Assembly: GCF_040717445.1 (NCBI RefSeq)
Contig: NZ_JBFEFL010000001.1
Span: forward strand, 1,240,001 to 1,304,000
Origin: Qipengyuania sp. JC766
Lineage (GTDB): Bacteria; Pseudomonadota; Alphaproteobacteria; Sphingomonadales; Sphingomonadaceae
Length of the DNA: 64,000 bases
Reading direction: 5' to 3'
Below, in pieces: positions 27,576 to 36,225 of the stretch. How positions within the stretch are numbered: the first letter of the stretch is position 1; each line of letters opens with the position of its first letter. The notes under the pieces are model-generated. The model saw only the letters and a program-made list of their open reading frames with translations. It was not told where the DNA came from and ran no database searches. Position numbers and translations under genes: made by a program.

Positions 27576-28892
27576 ATGGCCGACCTCTTTGGCGACGATC
27601 TACCCCCGGCTGATGCCCCCGAGACCCGGCGCGAGGATGCGCCGCTGGCCGACCGCCTGCGTCCACGCGTGCTGGGCGAAGTGGTGGGGCAGGACCACCT
27701 GACCGGGCCGGAAGGCGCGATCGGGCGCATGGTCGCTGCGGGCAAGCTGTCCAGCATGATCCTGTGGGGCCCGCCCGGCACCGGCAAGACCACCATCGCG
27801 CGCCTGCTGGCCGACGCGGTGGGGATGCGGTTCGAGGCGGTCAGCGCCGTATTCAGCGGCGTCGCCGACCTCAAAAAGGCGTTCGCCGCGGCGGACAAGG
27901 CGGCCGCCGCGGGCCAGCGCACGCTGCTGTTCGTGGACGAGATCCACCGCTTCAACCGCGCGCAGCAGGACGGCTTCCTGCCCTTCGTGGAACGCGGCAC
28001 GGTGACGCTGGTCGGCGCGACGACGGAGAACCCCAGCTTCGCCCTCAACGCCGCGCTTCTAAGCCGGGCGCAGGTGCTGATCCTCGAACGGCTGGGCCAC
28101 CAGGCGCTCGGCCAGCTGCTCGACCGGGCGGAAGAGCTGGAAGGTGCCCTGCCCCTGACCGAACCGGCGCGCGATGCGCTGGTGGCGAGCGCGGACGGGG
28201 ATGGCCGGTTCCTGCTCAACCAGGCGGAAGTCCTGTACAACGCTCGCATTGGAGAACCGCTCGACCCGGCGGCGCTGGGCAGTTTCCTGCAGCGCCGGGT
28301 GGCCGTGTACGACAAGGATCGCGACGGCCATTACAACCTGATCAGCGCGCTTCACAAATCGGTGCGCGGGTCCGACCCGCAGGCGGCGCTCTATTACCTC
28401 GCCCGGATGCTGACCGCGGGCGAGGAACCGCGCTACGTCGCCCGGCGGCTGGTGCGCATGGCGGTGGAGGATATCGGCCTCGCCGATCCCAATGCGCTGG
28501 TGCAGTGCATGGCGGCGCGCGACACCTACGAATTCCTCGGCAGTCCGGAAGGCGAACTGGCGCTGGTGCAGGCGTGCCTCTACCTCGCCACGGCGCCCAA
28601 ATCGAACGCGGTCTACAAGGCGCAGAAGGCGGCCTTCCGCAGCGCGAAGGAAACCGGCAGCCTGATGCCGCCCGCCAATATCCTCAACGCGCCGACGAAG
28701 CTGATGAAGGATATCGGCTACGGCAAGGGCTACAGCTACGACCACGACGCGGACGAGGGCTTTTCCGGCGACGATTACTGGCCGGAGGAGATGGACGGGC
28801 AGACCTATTACGAGCCGGTCGAACGCGGCTTCGAACGCAAGATCCGCGAGCGGATGGCGTATTGGGACAAGCTGCGAAGCGAACGCGCGTGA
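27576..28892 (+). CDS. rarA: Replication-associated recombination protein RarA (MgsA)
   Basis: This 438-residue AAA+ ATPase has Walker A GPPGTGKTT, Walker B LLFVDEIHRFN and sensor block GATTENPSFALN, which are RarA/MgsA/WRNIP1 hallmarks. RarA acts at stalled replication forks together with SSB. The N-terminus MADLFGDDLPP (ATG at 27576) is typical. Its TGA overlaps the GTG of the following gene, so the two are co-translated. Confidence 0.95.
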   Translation: MADLFGDDLPPADAPETRREDAPLADRLRPRVLGEVVGQDHLTGPEGAIGRMVAAGKLSSMILWGPPGTGKTTIARLLADAVGMRFEAVSAVFSGVADLKKAFAAADKAAAAGQRTLLFVDEIHRFNRAQQDGFLPFVERGTVTLVGATTENPSFALNAALLSRAQVLILERLGHQALGQLLDRAEELEGALPLTEPARDALVASADGDGRFLLNQAEVLYNARIGEPLDPAALGSFLQRRVAVYDKDRDGHYNLISALHKSVRGSDPQAALYYLARMLTAGEEPRYVARRLVRMAVEDIGLADPNALVQCMAARDTYEFLGSPEGELALVQACLYLATAPKSNAVYKAQKAAFRSAKETGSLMPPANILNAPTKLMKDIGYGKGYSYDHDADEGFSGDDYWPEEMDGQTYYEPVERGFERKIRERMAYWDKLRSERA

Positions 28893-29779
28893 CGGTGCGC
28901 GGAGGCCGCTTCCGCCACTTCCTCGCCATCGACTGGTCGGGCGCGAAAGGCCAGCGCCAGAAGGGTATCGCGCTGGCACTCGCGGATGCCGCCGGCGGCC
29001 CGCCGGTGCTGGTCGAGCGCGGTCGCGCGTGGTCGCGGGCCGAAGTGCTGGATATCCTGCTGGACCTGCCGGACGATACGCTGGTCGGCATGGATCTGGG
29101 CATCGGATTGCCTTTCGCCGATTGCGGCGCCTACTTTCCCGGTTGGGCGAAAAGCCCGCCCGATGCGCGCGCATTGTGGGCGCTGGTGGACGCGGTCTGT
29201 GCCGGCGATCCCGACCTGACCGCCTCGAGTTTCGTCGAACATCCGTCGCTAAGCCCTTATTTCCGCAGGCAGGGCAACGGCGAAGGCGCGCATTTCCGCT
29301 GCGACGGGGCGGAGCACGGTCGCGGGCGTTTCCGCATCACCGAGCAGGCGCAGGCTGCCATGGGCTGCAAGCCCTACAGCAATTTCAACCTCGTCGGCGC
29401 GGCGCAGGTCGGCAAGTCCAGCCTGACCGGAATGCGCGTGCTCAACCGGCTGGCGGGCCGGGTCCCGGTATGGCCGGTCGATCCGCTGCCGGAGACGGGA
29501 TCGGTCATCGTGGAGATCTACACCACCATTGCCGCGATGGAGGCGGAACGGTCGAGCGGGCGCAGCAAGATCAGGACGTTCGAGGACCTGGACATCGCGC
29601 TGGCCGCGCTCGGCTCTCCGCCGGTCGGTGGATCGGGCGCGGTGACGGACCACGCCTCCGACGCGCTGCTGACCGCCGCCTGGCTGCGCAAGGTGGCGCA
29701 CGATCCGGCCCGCTGGGGCCCGCCCGGCCTGACCCCGCCCGTCGCCCGCACGGAGGGCTGGACTTTCGGCGCGATTTGA
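28889..29779 (+). CDS. Uncharacterised protein co-translated with rarA (possible RNase H-like fold)
   Basis: This 296-residue protein starts at the GTG overlapping the rarA stop. The N-terminal FLAIDWSGAKG and later VGMDLGIGLPF resemble the beta strands with acidic residues of RNase H-like (DUF429-type) proteins; the C-terminal AVTDHASDALLTAAWLRK carries Asp residues in a position compatible with that fold. This is weak inference from pattern only. No signal peptide or membrane segment is seen. The overlap suggests a role linked to rarA, perhaps in DNA repair. Confidence 0.6.
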   Translation: MTVRGGRFRHFLAIDWSGAKGQRQKGIALALADAAGGPPVLVERGRAWSRAEVLDILLDLPDDTLVGMDLGIGLPFADCGAYFPGWAKSPPDARALWALVDAVCAGDPDLTASSFVEHPSLSPYFRRQGNGEGAHFRCDGAEHGRGRFRITEQAQAAMGCKPYSNFNLVGAAQVGKSSLTGMRVLNRLAGRVPVWPVDPLPETGSVIVEIYTTIAAMEAERSSGRSKIRTFEDLDIALAALGSPPVGGSGAVTDHASDALLTAAWLRKVAHDPARWGPPGLTPPVARTEGWTFGAI

Positions 29780-29806
29780 GGCTAGCGGGCGCGTCTCCTT
29801 CGGGAC

Positions 29807-29879
<73 letters not shown>

Positions 29880-30012
29880 CCGAAACTGTGGGATGTTTGT
29901 TTTCCGCAGGCCCTCCGGCCTGCGATATCCTCGCGCCTTCGGCGCTGCGGGCGGGCGGTCGCCCTTGCGGTCGCTGGCGCGACCATTTTCTTCCTGGCCT
30001 ACAGCGTATCGC

Positions 30013-30471
30013 CTAACCCCGCCCGCGATAGCCGGGGACGCCCTGGTCGGGGACCCACAGGCCTTCGGGCGGCGGGCCGCTCTGCCAGAATACGTCGATC
30101 GGGATGCCGCCGCGCGGGTACCAGTAGCCGCCGATGCGCAGCCATTGCGGCTGCATCTCGTCCACCAGCCGCTGGCCGATGCCGACCGTCACGTCCTCGT
30201 GGAAGCCGTTGTGGTTGCGAAAGCTGCCGAGGAACAGCTTGAGGCTCTTCGATTCCACGATCGTTTGCGCAGGCGCGTAATCGATCACGAGATGGGCGAA
30301 ATCGGGCTGGCCGGTGACCGGGCAGAGCGAGGTGAATTCCGGCGCGGCGAAGCGCACTAGGTAGGTCGTTCCGCTGCGCGGGTTGGGCACGTAGTCGAGC
30401 TGCGCCTCGTCCGGCGATTGCGGAAGCGGCGTCTGCTTGCCGAGTTGCGTCGTGTTGAGTGTGTCGTTCAT
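30013..30471 (-). CDS. queF: NADPH-dependent 7-cyano-7-deazaguanine reductase
   Basis: This 152-residue unimodular QueF reduces preQ0 to preQ1 in queuosine synthesis. The catalytic block [15 protein letters not shown] has the nucleophilic Cys and the Asp, and the QueF motif [15 protein letters not shown] binds NADPH. The ATG at 30471 keeps a short N-terminal tail; upstream codons have no support. No other queuosine gene or preQ1 riboswitch is apparent nearby. Confidence 0.94.
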   Translation of the reverse strand: MNDTLNTTQLGKQTPLPQSPDEAQLDYVPNPRSGTTYLVRFAAPEFTSLCPVTGQPDFAHLVIDYAPAQTIVESKSLKLFLGSFRNHNGFHEDVTVGIGQRLVDEMQPQWLRIGGYWYPRGGIPIDVFWQSGPPPEGLWVPDQGVPGYRGRG

Positions 30472-30574
30472 GCCGCGCTTGTGCCGCATCTCGCATGGAT
30501 GGCACAAGTCGTCAGTGGCCGGCGCGCCTTTCAGTGACTATTCAGGCGCGCAATCCCTTTCCCGTCGCGGTCCC

Positions 30575-31726
30575 ATGTTCGCCAGATACCTCCTCCTCAC
30601 CGTTTCCGCGCTGGCCGTCGTGCCGGCCGCCCACGCGCAGCAACAGCAATCGCCGGGCGGCTTCCAGCTGCCGCCCGATCCGACGCCCACGCCGACCTCG
30701 CGCGTGCAGGGGCCGGTCAATCCCGACACCGGGCAGGCCCCGCGCACGACCGAGACCGCCGCGCCGACACCCACGCCCAGCGCATCCGCGCCGGTGCGCC
30801 AGGCGCCCACGCCCGCCGCCACGCCGCGCGCCACGCAGACGGGTGGAACGCAGGCAGGAACGACGCGGACCCAGCCGACCACTGGCGCTGCGCGATCGCC
30901 CGCCCCCAATCCGGCGCAGACGGTGCCGCCCGCGATCCAGCCGACGATCGATCCGCTGGAATCCGCGCAGCCTGGGGACACGCCGGTAGCGACGCCCACG
31001 CCGACCGCGATGCCGAGCGCCGCGCTTCCCGACACGCCGGTCCCGTCCGAAGTGCCCGAACCGGCTGAGGCTGAGGAAAGCTGGTCCGGCTGGTTCGCGC
31101 TGCTGGCGCTCGCGGTCCTCGCCATCGGCGGGATCGCCTGGCTGCTGCGCCGCCGCAATGCGGGCCGCCCCGCGCCGACCATCGAGCGGCCGACACTGCG
31201 TCCCGAACCCGCGTCCGATACGTCCGCCGCCCCGCCTATTTCCGCGCCGGTTTCACCCATCCGGATCGAGGCGGAGGCGCTTTCGCTCAGCCGCAGCTTC
31301 GTCAACACGACGCTTTCCTACGCCATTACCATCCACAATCGCGGGCCGCGCGCGATCGAGGGCGTGCGGGTCAGCGCCGACATGACCACGGCGCATTCGA
31401 AAGTGCCGGTGGACCAGCAGCTGGCCGATCCCGCGACCACCCTGCCCGTGCTGACCGATATCGAGATGCTCCAGCCCGGCGCGGCGAAGCAGGCGCGCGG
31501 CGAGTTCCGTCTGCCGGTCAACGCCCTGCGCACCATCACGCAGGGCAATGCGCACCTCTATGTCCCGCTGCTGCGCCTCCGGGTCGAGGCTCCGGGGATG
31601 GAGCCGGTGGTCCGCACCTTCGTGGTCGGCATCCGCCAGCGCGGGCGGCAAAGCAAGCTGCTGCCCTTCCGGCTGGACGAGATGGCGCAGACCTACCGCG
31701 AAATCGGGTTGCGCCCGCTGACCTGA
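30575..31726 (+). CDS. Membrane-anchored protein with a Pro/Thr-rich extracytoplasmic region
   Basis: This 383-residue protein has a signal peptide (MFARYLLLTVSALAVVPAAHA), a low-complexity Pro/Thr/Ala stretch at about residues 30-165 (PTPTP, TPTPSAS, ATPTPTAMP), one membrane helix at 172-192 (WFALLALAVLAIGGIAWLLRR), and a C-terminal beta-rich domain from about 230 (SFVNTTLSYAITIHNRGPRAI) resembling an Ig-like fold. By the positive-inside rule that domain would be cytoplasmic. Function is unknown. Confidence 0.6.
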   Translation: MFARYLLLTVSALAVVPAAHAQQQQSPGGFQLPPDPTPTPTSRVQGPVNPDTGQAPRTTETAAPTPTPSASAPVRQAPTPAATPRATQTGGTQAGTTRTQPTTGAARSPAPNPAQTVPPAIQPTIDPLESAQPGDTPVATPTPTAMPSAALPDTPVPSEVPEPAEAEESWSGWFALLALAVLAIGGIAWLLRRRNAGRPAPTIERPTLRPEPASDTSAAPPISAPVSPIRIEAEALSLSRSFVNTTLSYAITIHNRGPRAIEGVRVSADMTTAHSKVPVDQQLADPATTLPVLTDIEMLQPGAAKQARGEFRLPVNALRTITQGNAHLYVPLLRLRVEAPGMEPVVRTFVVGIRQRGRQSKLLPFRLDEMAQTYREIGLRPLT

Positions 31727-31764
31727 CCTCGACGCGCGCGCGACCAGCGCCTAACGACGTCTGC

Positions 31765-32613
31765 ATGGACATGCTCGTATCCACCGACTGGCTGGCCGGA
31801 GAACTGGGCGCGGACGATCTGGTCGTCCTCGACGCTTCGGCCCACTTGCCCGATTCCGGCATCGATGCCGCCCGCGAATATGCCGCTGCGCACATTCCCG
31901 GGGCCCGCTTCCTAGACCTGCCCGGCTTCTTCGATCCGGAATCGCCGGTTCCCAAGGCCGTGCCCACCCGCCGCCAGTTCGAGGAGCGGCTGCGTTCGCT
32001 CGGCATCGCGGAGACCACGCGGGTCGTCCTCTACGATGCGAGCAAGCTGCGCAGTTCGGCCCGCGCCTGGCTGATCTTCGACCGCTTCGGTTTCGGCCGG
32101 GTCGCGATCCTCGACGGCGGGTTCGAGAAATGGCGGGCCGAGGACCGCCCCGTCGAAAGCGGCGAGCCGGAAACGAAGGCGGCCGAATACCGCTCCGAAA
32201 TCGACGTGCCCGAGGGCATCCGCAGCAAGGCGGAGATGCTGGAAAACTGCGAGACACGGGCGGAGCAGGTGGTGGATGCGCGCGATGCGGACCGCTTCAC
32301 CGCCGCGAGCGACGACGCGGTCCACGGCCTCGCCGGCGGTCACATCCCGGGCGCGCGCAACCTGTTCTTCCGCGACCTGCTGAACGCGGACGGCACCTTC
32401 AGGGAGCCAGACGCGCTGCGCCGCGCGTTCGAGGATGCCGGGATCGATCCGGCCGGCCCGCTGGTCGCCACCTGCGGGAGCGGCGTGACCGCATCGGTGG
32501 TCCTGTTCGCGCACCGCCTGCTCGGGCACGATCACGGCGCGCTCTACGACGGCAGCTGGGCCGAATGGGGCGCCGATCCGGAAACCCCCAAGGAAGGCGG
32601 GCCCGCGCTTTGA
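31765..32613 (+). CDS. sseA: 3-mercaptopyruvate sulfurtransferase (tandem rhodanese)
   Basis: This 282-residue protein has two rhodanese domains. The second holds the active Cys237 in the loop CGSGVTAS, the form seen in mercaptopyruvate sulfurtransferases; the first is inactive. The typical motifs HIPGARFLDLP and GGHIPGARNL occur in each half. It moves sulfur from mercaptopyruvate to thiols or cyanide. Its TGA overlaps the TTG start of the PLP lyase, so the two are coupled. Confidence 0.92.
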   Translation: MDMLVSTDWLAGELGADDLVVLDASAHLPDSGIDAAREYAAAHIPGARFLDLPGFFDPESPVPKAVPTRRQFEERLRSLGIAETTRVVLYDASKLRSSARAWLIFDRFGFGRVAILDGGFEKWRAEDRPVESGEPETKAAEYRSEIDVPEGIRSKAEMLENCETRAEQVVDARDADRFTAASDDAVHGLAGGHIPGARNLFFRDLLNADGTFREPDALRRAFEDAGIDPAGPLVATCGSGVTASVVLFAHRLLGHDHGALYDGSWAEWGADPETPKEGGPAL

Positions 32614-33821
32614 CCGACAAGACCGACAGGGAAAAGCGCACCGCCACGCGGCTGGTGGAAGCCGGGCGGCGCAAGGAATGGACCGGGCCGGTGGTCAATC
32701 CGCCGGTCTGGCGCGCGAGCACGCACCTCTATCCCGACACCAAGGCGCTGCGCAGCGGCCCCGCGCGCAACGAGGACGGACGCTTCTTCTACGGCCGCCG
32801 CGGCGGGCCCACGCAATGGGCGCTGGCCGACGCGCTGACGGAACTGGAGGCGGGCGCCGCCGGCACGGTGCTCTACCCCAGCGGTGTCGCGGCGATCGCG
32901 GGCGCGCTGCTGGCGGTGCTCGATCCGGGCGACGTGCTGCTGGTCACCGACAATGCCTACGATCCGACGCGGTCCATGGCGACCGGTCTGCTCAAGCGGC
33001 TGGGCGTGGAGACGCGCTTCTTCGACCCGCTCGACATCGACGGGTTCGCAGGCAGGTTCTGCGACCGGACGAAGGCGGTCATGCTGGAAAATCCCGGCAG
33101 CCTGACGATGGATGTCTGCGATGCGCCCGCGCTGGCGGAGATCGCCCGCCGCCACGGCGCGACCAGCATCATCGACAACACCTGGGCGACGGCACTGGGC
33201 TTCCCCGCGCTGGAAAACGGGATCGACATTTCGGTCATGAGCCTGACCAAGCATGTCGGCGGCCATTCCGACCTGCTGATGGGCAGCGCGAGCGCGGGCG
33301 AGCGCTGGTACCGCGAATTGCGCCGCACGGCGCAGGAGCTGGGCCAGGTAGTCTCCCCCGACGATGCGGCGCTGGCGCTGCGGTCCCTGCGCACCATGGG
33401 CCTGCGCCTGAAGGCATCGACGGCCGGTGCCGTGGCCGTTGCCGACTGGCTGCAATCCCGCCCCGAAGTGGCGCAGGTGCTCTGCCCACCCCTGCCCGGC
33501 GCGCCCGGCCATGACCTGTGGCAAAGCCAGTTCAAGGGCGGCTGCGGTCTGTTCAGCTTCGTCCTCGCCACGCAGGATGCCTCCGCCCGTGCGGCACTGA
33601 TCGACGCGCTGGACCTCTTCGGCATCGGCTTCAGCTGGGGCGGGTTCGAAAGCCTCGCGATTCCCTTCGACGCGGGCACCATGCGCACGGATTCGCCCTG
33701 GCCGCCCGAAAGCTGGCCCGGTGGCGCGACGCTCGGCATTCGTCTATCGATCGGGCTCGAAGACCCCGAAGACCTGATCGCCGATCTCGAACGGGGCTTC
33801 GCGGCGATGGAGCGCGCATGA
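32610..33821 (+). CDS. metC: Cystathionine beta-lyase (Cys/Met metabolism PLP enzyme)
   Basis: This 403-residue PLP enzyme of fold type I has the phosphate-binding and tyrosine region FFYGRRGGPTQWAL, the Asp that pairs with the pyridine nitrogen in SIIDNTWAT, and the PLP lysine in SLTKHVGGHSD. It fits the alphaproteobacterial MetC type, which makes homocysteine from cystathionine. The start is a TTG overlapping the sseA stop. The stop overlaps the ATG of the MscS gene (ATGA). Confidence 0.88.
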   Translation: MTDKTDREKRTATRLVEAGRRKEWTGPVVNPPVWRASTHLYPDTKALRSGPARNEDGRFFYGRRGGPTQWALADALTELEAGAAGTVLYPSGVAAIAGALLAVLDPGDVLLVTDNAYDPTRSMATGLLKRLGVETRFFDPLDIDGFAGRFCDRTKAVMLENPGSLTMDVCDAPALAEIARRHGATSIIDNTWATALGFPALENGIDISVMSLTKHVGGHSDLLMGSASAGERWYRELRRTAQELGQVVSPDDAALALRSLRTMGLRLKASTAGAVAVADWLQSRPEVAQVLCPPLPGAPGHDLWQSQFKGGCGLFSFVLATQDASARAALIDALDLFGIGFSWGGFESLAIPFDAGTMRTDSPWPPESWPGGATLGIRLSIGLEDPEDLIADLERGFAAMERA

Positions 33822-35068
33822 GCTTGCCAAGCAATCCCGCCCAGGCCGTGATCGACGCGGCGGAGGCCGATACCGCGCCGGCGGACGAACCGACCGCGGT
33901 CCCGCTGCGCGATCCGGAAACGGGCGATCCGCTGCTGGACCCCGATACGGGCGAGCAGCTGCGCGGCATCCCGGACGAACAGCCGACGCAGTTCCTGGAC
34001 CCGGACACGGGCGAGGTGCTGCTGGACGCCGACACCGGCGAGCCCCTGAGTGCCATTCCCGAAGTCGCCGCCTCCCCCACGCCGACGCCCACAGAGACCG
34101 CGACGGAGGCACTGACCGCGTCCGACGATATCCGGGAATCCTTCAGCGAACGGAGCGAGGCGGCCGGGAACCTGATCGAACGGCTGGACGGGCTGGCGAT
34201 CGACCTCGGCACGTTCCACGTATCCCTGTGGGACGTCATCATCGTGTTCCTGGTCATCGGGGGCGTCGCCACCGGTGCGTATCTGGCGAGCAAGCTGCTC
34301 CACTCGGTGCTCAAGCGGGTGACCAAGCTCGACATGACGCGCCGGCTGCTGGCGGAAAAGATCATCAGCCTGGGTGTCTGGGCGCTCGCCTTCCTCATCG
34401 GCATCAATTTGCTGGGCATCGACCTGACGGCGCTGGCGGTCTTCTCCGGTGCCTTCGGCCTCGCCATCGGTTTCGGCCTGCAGAAGACCTTCGGCAACCT
34501 CATCGCCGGGATCATCCTGCTGATGGACAAGTCGATCAAGCCGGGCGACGTGATCGTGACTGCCGATGCGGCGGGCAATTCCGTCTTCGGCCAGATCCGC
34601 AAGATCGGCGTGCGCGCGGTGTCCATCATCACCCGGGACCAGAAGGAATATCTGATCCCGAACGAGAACCTGATGATCAATCAGGTCGAGAACTGGTCCT
34701 ATTCCAGCAAGAACGTGCGGATCCAGGTGCCCGTCGGCGTCAGCTACAATGCCGACATGAAACAGGCCGAGGAACTTATGCTGGAAGCGGCCAAGGGCTG
34801 TTCGCGCGTCCTGAAGACGCCGCCGCCGGTGGTGTGGATGGCCGGATACGGGGAAAGCTCGGTCGATTTCGTGATCCATTGCTGGATCGACGATCCCGAA
34901 AGCGGCGTCGGCAACGTGCAGTCCGAAGTGCTGAAGAACCTCTGGCACCTGTTCGTGGAACACGACGTCGAAATCCCCTTCCCGCAGCGCGACATCAACC
35001 TGCGCAGCAACGAGGCGTTCGAGCAGCTGACGGCCGCCATCGCGCAGCGGATCAACAAGGACGGCTGA
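33818..35068 (+). CDS. MscS-family mechanosensitive channel with N-terminal acidic repeats
   Basis: This 416-residue protein contains three membrane helices at about 138-160, 182-201 and 203-222; the last leads into the pore helix (AFGLAIGFGLQKTFGNLIAG), followed by the MscS beta domain (IKPGDVIV, YLIPNENLMINQVENWSY). These channels release solutes on hypo-osmotic shock. The first 100 residues are unusual: four copies of a 9-residue acidic repeat (32-40, 41-49, 61-69, 70-78; consensus DPDTGExLL) and a Pro/Thr linker, with no signal peptide. It is translationally coupled to metC. Confidence 0.9.
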   Translation: MSLPSNPAQAVIDAAEADTAPADEPTAVPLRDPETGDPLLDPDTGEQLRGIPDEQPTQFLDPDTGEVLLDADTGEPLSAIPEVAASPTPTPTETATEALTASDDIRESFSERSEAAGNLIERLDGLAIDLGTFHVSLWDVIIVFLVIGGVATGAYLASKLLHSVLKRVTKLDMTRRLLAEKIISLGVWALAFLIGINLLGIDLTALAVFSGAFGLAIGFGLQKTFGNLIAGIILLMDKSIKPGDVIVTADAAGNSVFGQIRKIGVRAVSIITRDQKEYLIPNENLMINQVENWSYSSKNVRIQVPVGVSYNADMKQAEELMLEAAKGCSRVLKTPPPVVWMAGYGESSVDFVIHCWIDDPESGVGNVQSEVLKNLWHLFVEHDVEIPFPQRDINLRSNEAFEQLTAAIAQRINKDG

Positions 35069-35161
35069 CAGGCGCGGCGTACAGCCGTCCGATAGCTCAG
35101 CTTCGCGCGTCCCTATCCATTCTCGTTGGCGTGGGCGGGCCTCGCGCCGCATCTTGCCGCC

Positions 35162-35932
35162 ATGGCACAGGAAATCACCAGGACGGGGACCATCCACCTC
35201 GTCGGCGCAGGTCCGGGCGATCCCGACCTGCTGACGCTGCGCGCCGCGCGGCTGATCAAGATGGCGCGGATCATCGTCCATGACGGGCTGGTCGATCCGG
35301 CCATCCTCGCCATGGCACGGCCCGATGCGCGGCTGGTCTCGGTCGCCAAGAAGCGCGCGCACCATACCCTGCCGCAGGAAGACATCTGCGCCCTGCTGGT
35401 GCGCGAAGCGCGCGCCGGACACGATGTCGTCCGGTTGAAGGGCGGCGATCCGCTGGTCTTCGGGCGCGGCGGGGAAGAGGCCGAAGCGGCCCATGCCGCC
35501 GGCGTGCCGGTCCAAATCGTGCCCGGCATCAGCGCCGCCAACGGCGCGGCGGCCGCGGCGCAGATCGCCCTCACCCATCGCGATGCGTCCAGCATCGTCA
35601 GCTTCGTGGCCGGCCAGTGCAAGGGCCTGTCGGACCAGGACTGGGCGGGGCTTGCCGGGAAGGGCCGCACGCTGGTCATCTACATGGGTGTGAAGACCGC
35701 GCCGCAGATCGCCGACAAGCTGATGGAGGACGGCCTTGCGCCGGACATGCCCGTCGCCGTGATCGAGAACGCCGCGCGCCCGCAGATGCGGGTCCTGCGC
35801 GGACTGCTGGCGGGCCTTCCCGACCTCGTCACGCGCGAGGACGTGCAGAGCCCCGCGCTGATCGTGATCGGCGAGGTTACCGCGCGCGGCGACGTGCAGG
35901 TGGCGCGGACAGCGCACGAGGCGGTGACATGA
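35162..35932 (+). CDS. cobA: Uroporphyrinogen-III C-methyltransferase
   Basis: This 256-residue SUMT adds two methyl groups to uroporphyrinogen III, giving precorrin-2 for siroheme. The S-adenosylmethionine site VGAGPGDPDLLT (residues 14-25), VRLKGGDPLVFGRGGEE and VPGISAANGAAA are all intact. It heads a gene set for sulfite reduction, which needs siroheme, and starts 93 bases after the channel gene. I saw no clear promoter or regulator site in that gap. It supplies the methyltransferase activity that the protein at 16173-16991 seems to have lost. Confidence 0.94.
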   Translation: MAQEITRTGTIHLVGAGPGDPDLLTLRAARLIKMARIIVHDGLVDPAILAMARPDARLVSVAKKRAHHTLPQEDICALLVREARAGHDVVRLKGGDPLVFGRGGEEAEAAHAAGVPVQIVPGISAANGAAAAAQIALTHRDASSIVSFVAGQCKGLSDQDWAGLAGKGRTLVIYMGVKTAPQIADKLMEDGLAPDMPVAVIENAARPQMRVLRGLLAGLPDLVTREDVQSPALIVIGEVTARGDVQVARTAHEAVT

Positions 35933-36225
35933 AAATCCTGACCGGAAACGACCTCAAGACTGGCGCGGTGGTCTGGTGGACCGGCAGCGAATGGTCGCTG
36001 CATGTGGAGGACGCCGCCGATGTCGGCGACCGGGCGGACGAGATCGCGCGGCGCGAGGAAGCCGCGCGGCGCGTCAACGTCCCCTACGCGATCGACGCCG
36101 AGCTGCACGAGGGCCACCCGCGCCCCGCGCATATCAAGGACCGCGTCCGCGCGCTGGGCCCCACCGTGCGCCCCGACCTGACTCTCAAACCGGCCGATCC
36201 CGAAATCGGCAACTGGGTGATCTGA
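35929..36225 (+). CDS. DUF2849 family protein
   Basis: This 98-residue protein begins MKILTGNDLKTGAVVWW and continues with SLHVEDAADV and VPYAIDAEL, which I recognise as the DUF2849 family that usually sits before sulfite reductase in alphaproteobacteria. Its biochemical role is unknown. It overlaps cobA by 4 bases and the reductase start by 1 base, so it is probably made together with the reductase and may help its assembly or electron supply. Confidence 0.82.
   Translation: MKILTGNDLKTGAVVWWTGSEWSLHVEDAADVGDRADEIARREEAARRVNVPYAIDAELHEGHPRPAHIKDRVRALGPTVRPDLTLKPADPEIGNWVI

Noticed and set aside
29880-30012. GC-rich hairpins after tRNA-Thr as an sRNA or attachment site
   Set aside because: No integrase, no repeat of the tRNA end, and no promoter or terminator pattern; too little support.
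30472-30574. preQ1 riboswitch before queF
   Set aside because: No recognisable aptamer sequence in the short leader.
32957-35917. 986-codon minus-strand frame
   Set aside because: Lies opposite metC, the MscS gene and cobA, all with intact motifs; a GC-driven shadow.
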